Virus record (IMG/VR): IMGVR_UViG_3300009432_000033
Location: 1-29,517 of that record
Origin: a virus
Reading direction: 5' to 3' (one strand)
DNA length: 29,517 nt
Numbering within the stretch: position 1 is the stretch's first letter; the number at the start of each line of letters is the position of its first letter. The translations under genes were made by a program, and so were the position numbers. Shown here one piece after another: positions 27,612-29,517 of the stretch. Under the pieces are notes generated by a model. The model did no database searches. It worked only from the letters and a program-made list of their open reading frames with translations, and was not told the origin of the DNA.

Positions 27612-29336
27612 ATGAGCAGTTATTACGATGATGCCTCACTTATGCTTTTAGCAAGTGGTGGAGCGCAAAAAGATGGCAAGGTATATTCCGTTAAGCCTAC
27701 TGATGGATCAGGGGATTTCACCTTTACAAGAGGTTCTAATTTATCAGCTACGAGGGTAGATGCTTCGCAGTTAATAGAGAAGGGTAGAGAGAATGTCTTG
27801 CTGCAATCAAATCAGTTTGATACTACTTGGTTAAATCAATTAGGTGGCACAATTACTGGTGGTCAAGCAGGATATGATGGCTCAAGCGATGCTTGGTTAA
27901 TAAGCAAAGATGCATCTAATTTTAGAAGCGTTAGACAAGTTATATCTTTTAGTGGTGTGAGTACATTTAGCCTATACGCTAAATCTGGAACGCTTACAGA
28001 TGCAGCTTTAAGAATGGACACAAGTGCAGGTGCGATTCAAATTGTTTATGATTTGTCAGCAGGTGTGGTCGCATCAAGTGGAGGTGTTTTTATCAGCAAC
28101 GGAATAGAAGATGTAGGAGGTGGTTGGTATAGAATTTTTGTTACTGCCAATGTATCAAGCGGTACTAATGTTCATATCTATGCAGATAGAAGTGGTACAA
28201 CCGCAGGAAGCATCTACATCCAAGATGCTCAATTAGAATCTTCTCTCGTAGCTACGCCTTACATTGAAACAGGAGCATCTACTGCACAGGCAGGTATATT
28301 AGAGAACACCCCACGCTTTGACTATTCAGGTGGTGCTACTTGTCCTTCTCTTTTATTGGAGCCGAGTAGGAGTAATCAAATAACGCAGTCGGAATACTTT
28401 GGTGGTTGGACTGTTAATACTACAATTACTGCAAATGCAGCATTAAGTCCTGAAGGTGTTCAAAACGCATACAACATCGCATCAAATAGCGGTGTAGGGA
28501 ATGGAATTTTGGCAATTAGCGGTGCGCTTTCAAGCACTCAATATGTATGTAGTATTTATGTGAAAAGTGCAGGTGCTACAACAGGTAAATTAAGATTATT
28601 TGATGGGTCAACTGGAGCAAGTACAACAACAACTTTTACTCCAACAAGCGAATGGCAGAGAGTAGAAGTAACAAGAACAAGTGGAGCAGGTACTTTTCAG
28701 TTTCGTACTGATATTCATAGTAATGATGGGGACTTGCTAATTTACGGAGCGCAACTTGAAGCAGGAAGTTACTCAACATCCTACATACCCACATATGGGG
28801 TAAGTCAGACAAGGGCGTTTGATGATTGTGCCGTAAATTATACGAACATAAGCGACACAGGAGGAACTATTTTTTGGCAAGGTTTCGTAGATATTGGTGT
28901 GGATTCACACGCGATATCATTATCAAATTCCGCAAATGGTAATGGTTCAAATAGAATACTAATTTATAGAAGTACAAGCGATAATAAAGCGTGGTTGTAT
29001 ATTCAATCAGCAGGAGTTAGCGTTAAAAACATATCGTTACAATTACCGACTGATTCAAACGATAAGTATGCAGTTTCTTGGGCAACAAATGATTTTGCAG
29101 TATATATAAATGGAGCGCAAATCTACACATCTTCAAGTGGGGCAATTCCTACGGGTATGCAATACATTCAACTTAATGAGTGGACTAATGCCCACACAGA
29201 AACAAATGTAACTAAACAAGCATTGTATTTTACTACAAGACTTTCAAATTTAGACCTTGCGATATTAACAGGAGCAACAACTTACAACACATTTGCAGAA
29301 ATGGCGTTAGCCTTAAATTACACAGTATATGAATAA
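27612..29336 (+). CDS. Tail fibre with two jelly-roll-like modules and a LamG-like C-terminus (paralogue 1)
   Basis: A 574-aa protein; the start is ATG 27612 (MSSYYDDAS), two bases after the previous stop. An in-frame ATG at 27567 lies inside the previous gene and adds unconvincing residues. Domain order matches the fibre at 29329/1-1698: N-terminal FTRGSNLSATRVD anchor (37-50), module 1 (SNQFDTTW...GGGWYRIFVT...IYIQDAQLE, about 65-220) and module 2 (TQSEYFGGW...IYGAQLEAGSYSTSYIPTY, about 255-400). A LamG-like C-terminal domain follows, with the segment ALYFTTRLSNLDLAIL. It probably binds host surface glycans. The gene overlaps the second fibre start by 8 nt (29329-29336). Confidence 0.8.
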   Translation: MSSYYDDASLMLLASGGAQKDGKVYSVKPTDGSGDFTFTRGSNLSATRVDASQLIEKGRENVLLQSNQFDTTWLNQLGGTITGGQAGYDGSSDAWLISKDASNFRSVRQVISFSGVSTFSLYAKSGTLTDAALRMDTSAGAIQIVYDLSAGVVASSGGVFISNGIEDVGGGWYRIFVTANVSSGTNVHIYADRSGTTAGSIYIQDAQLESSLVATPYIETGASTAQAGILENTPRFDYSGGATCPSLLLEPSRSNQITQSEYFGGWTVNTTITANAALSPEGVQNAYNIASNSGVGNGILAISGALSSTQYVCSIYVKSAGATTGKLRLFDGSTGASTTTTFTPTSEWQRVEVTRTSGAGTFQFRTDIHSNDGDLLIYGAQLEAGSYSTSYIPTYGVSQTRAFDDCAVNYTNISDTGGTIFWQGFVDIGVDSHAISLSNSANGNGSNRILIYRSTSDNKAWLYIQSAGVSVKNISLQLPTDSNDKYAVSWATNDFAVYINGAQIYTSSSGAIPTGMQYIQLNEWTNAHTETNVTKQALYFTTRLSNLDLAILTGATTYNTFAEMALALNYTVYE

Positions 29337-29517
29337 TGCATCATTAGAACTCGGTGGAACAAACTGGGCAGAGAAAGACGGAAACATATTAGGTTACTCT
29401 GTCGGTGACACTTCAGGCAAGTATTCTCCACAAGAGTTTACATTTGCAAGAGGCAGTAATTTATCAGCTACAAGAATAGACAGAGCAGGTCTTATTGTAA
29501 AGGGGCGTGAGAATCTA
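29329..29517 (+). CDS. Tail fibre, 5' part (paralogue 2; continues at base 1)
   Basis: Starts at ATG 29329, overlapping the stop of the upstream fibre by 8 nt. It is open for 63 codons to the window end, the last 41 of which repeat bases 1-123. Joined with 1-1698 it gives 587 aa. The N-terminus (NNASLELGGTNWAEKDG, then SVGDTSGKYSPQEFTFARG) differs from that of the paralogue until the shared FARGSNLSATR motif. It is partial here only because the circular genome was cut inside this gene. Confidence 0.8.
   Translation, partial: MNNASLELGGTNWAEKDGNILGYSVGDTSGKYSPQEFTFARGSNLSATRIDRAGLIVKGRENL
29395..29517. repeat. Terminal direct repeat, right copy (circular overlap)
   Basis: Identical, base for base, to 1-123. 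See the left copy. It is not counted in the unique 29,394-bp circle. Confidence 0.95.

Noticed and set aside
1-29517. CRISPR arrays, insertion sequences, integrase or lysogeny genes
   Set aside because: No regularly spaced repeats, transposase motifs (DDE), tyrosine or serine recombinase signatures, or CI-like repressors were found.

Overview
The window looks like a complete, circularly assembled genome of a small tailed phage (Caudoviricetes, probably a siphovirus) of a Bacteroidetes host, most likely a flavobacterium. Its first 123 bases recur exactly as its last 123 bases, and a tail-fibre reading frame runs in frame across the junction, so the unique circle is 29,394 bp. The DNA is AT-rich and every recognisable gene is on the + strand. 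Starts almost never carry a Shine-Dalgarno sequence; they have A-rich leaders, as is usual in Bacteroidetes. I see no integrase, repressor, transposase, tRNA or CRISPR array, so a lytic lifestyle is the simplest reading.

Layout: (1) 1-2089, the rest of a LamG-type tail fibre and a small downstream protein. (2) 2114-4047, lysis region: M15 peptidase endolysin, one-TM coiled-coil protein, secreted thioredoxin-like protein without CxxC, and a GTA-type holin. (3) 4192-4795, a conserved small gene and a NinG-like gene, then a terminator. (4) 4883-10128, early/replication region: small unknowns, a possible annealing-type protein, a winged-helix protein, SSB, a RecA-fold helicase-like ATPase, an ECF-like sigma factor, a PD-(D/E)XK nuclease, a FEN-type 5'-3' exonuclease and a DnaA domain IV-like protein. 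No DNA polymerase or primase is visible. (5) 10129-10503, a structured, nearly gene-free stretch with two possible micro-membrane-protein genes. (6) 10504-11975, terminase small and large subunits. (7) 11979-12867, an island of three small genes with early-type promoters and its own terminator. (8) 12903-19990, tail genes: tail assembly chaperone with an apparent -1 frameshift extension, tail completion proteins, two large tail proteins and the tape measure. (9) 20012-24193, head genes: XkdF-type protease, two paralogous helical proteins, a Cys-rich protein, a scaffold-like protein, the major capsid protein and a probable tail tube protein. (10) 24227-27609, portal with an unusual fused C-terminus, a head-tail connector and small structural genes. 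(11) 27612 to the end, two tandem paralogous fibres, the second crossing the circle junction.

Two repeated promoter-like motifs divide the genome. Four copies of TTATYAAA-N5-YGTGTAT precede early or unknown genes (4938, 8630, 12060, 12337). Five copies of ACGTTATATA precede late genes (10504, 12916, 20027, 21902, 24242), four of them only 3-5 nt from the ATG. With a phage-encoded sigma-like protein at 7324-7818, this suggests a sigma-based early/late switch. The most notable coding signal is the -1 frame after a T10 run at 13388-13397: it stays open to 13655, has no start codon of its own and encodes a protein-like domain, as in gpG/gpGT tail chaperones. Family names given here come from recognising motifs by eye; no database search was run.
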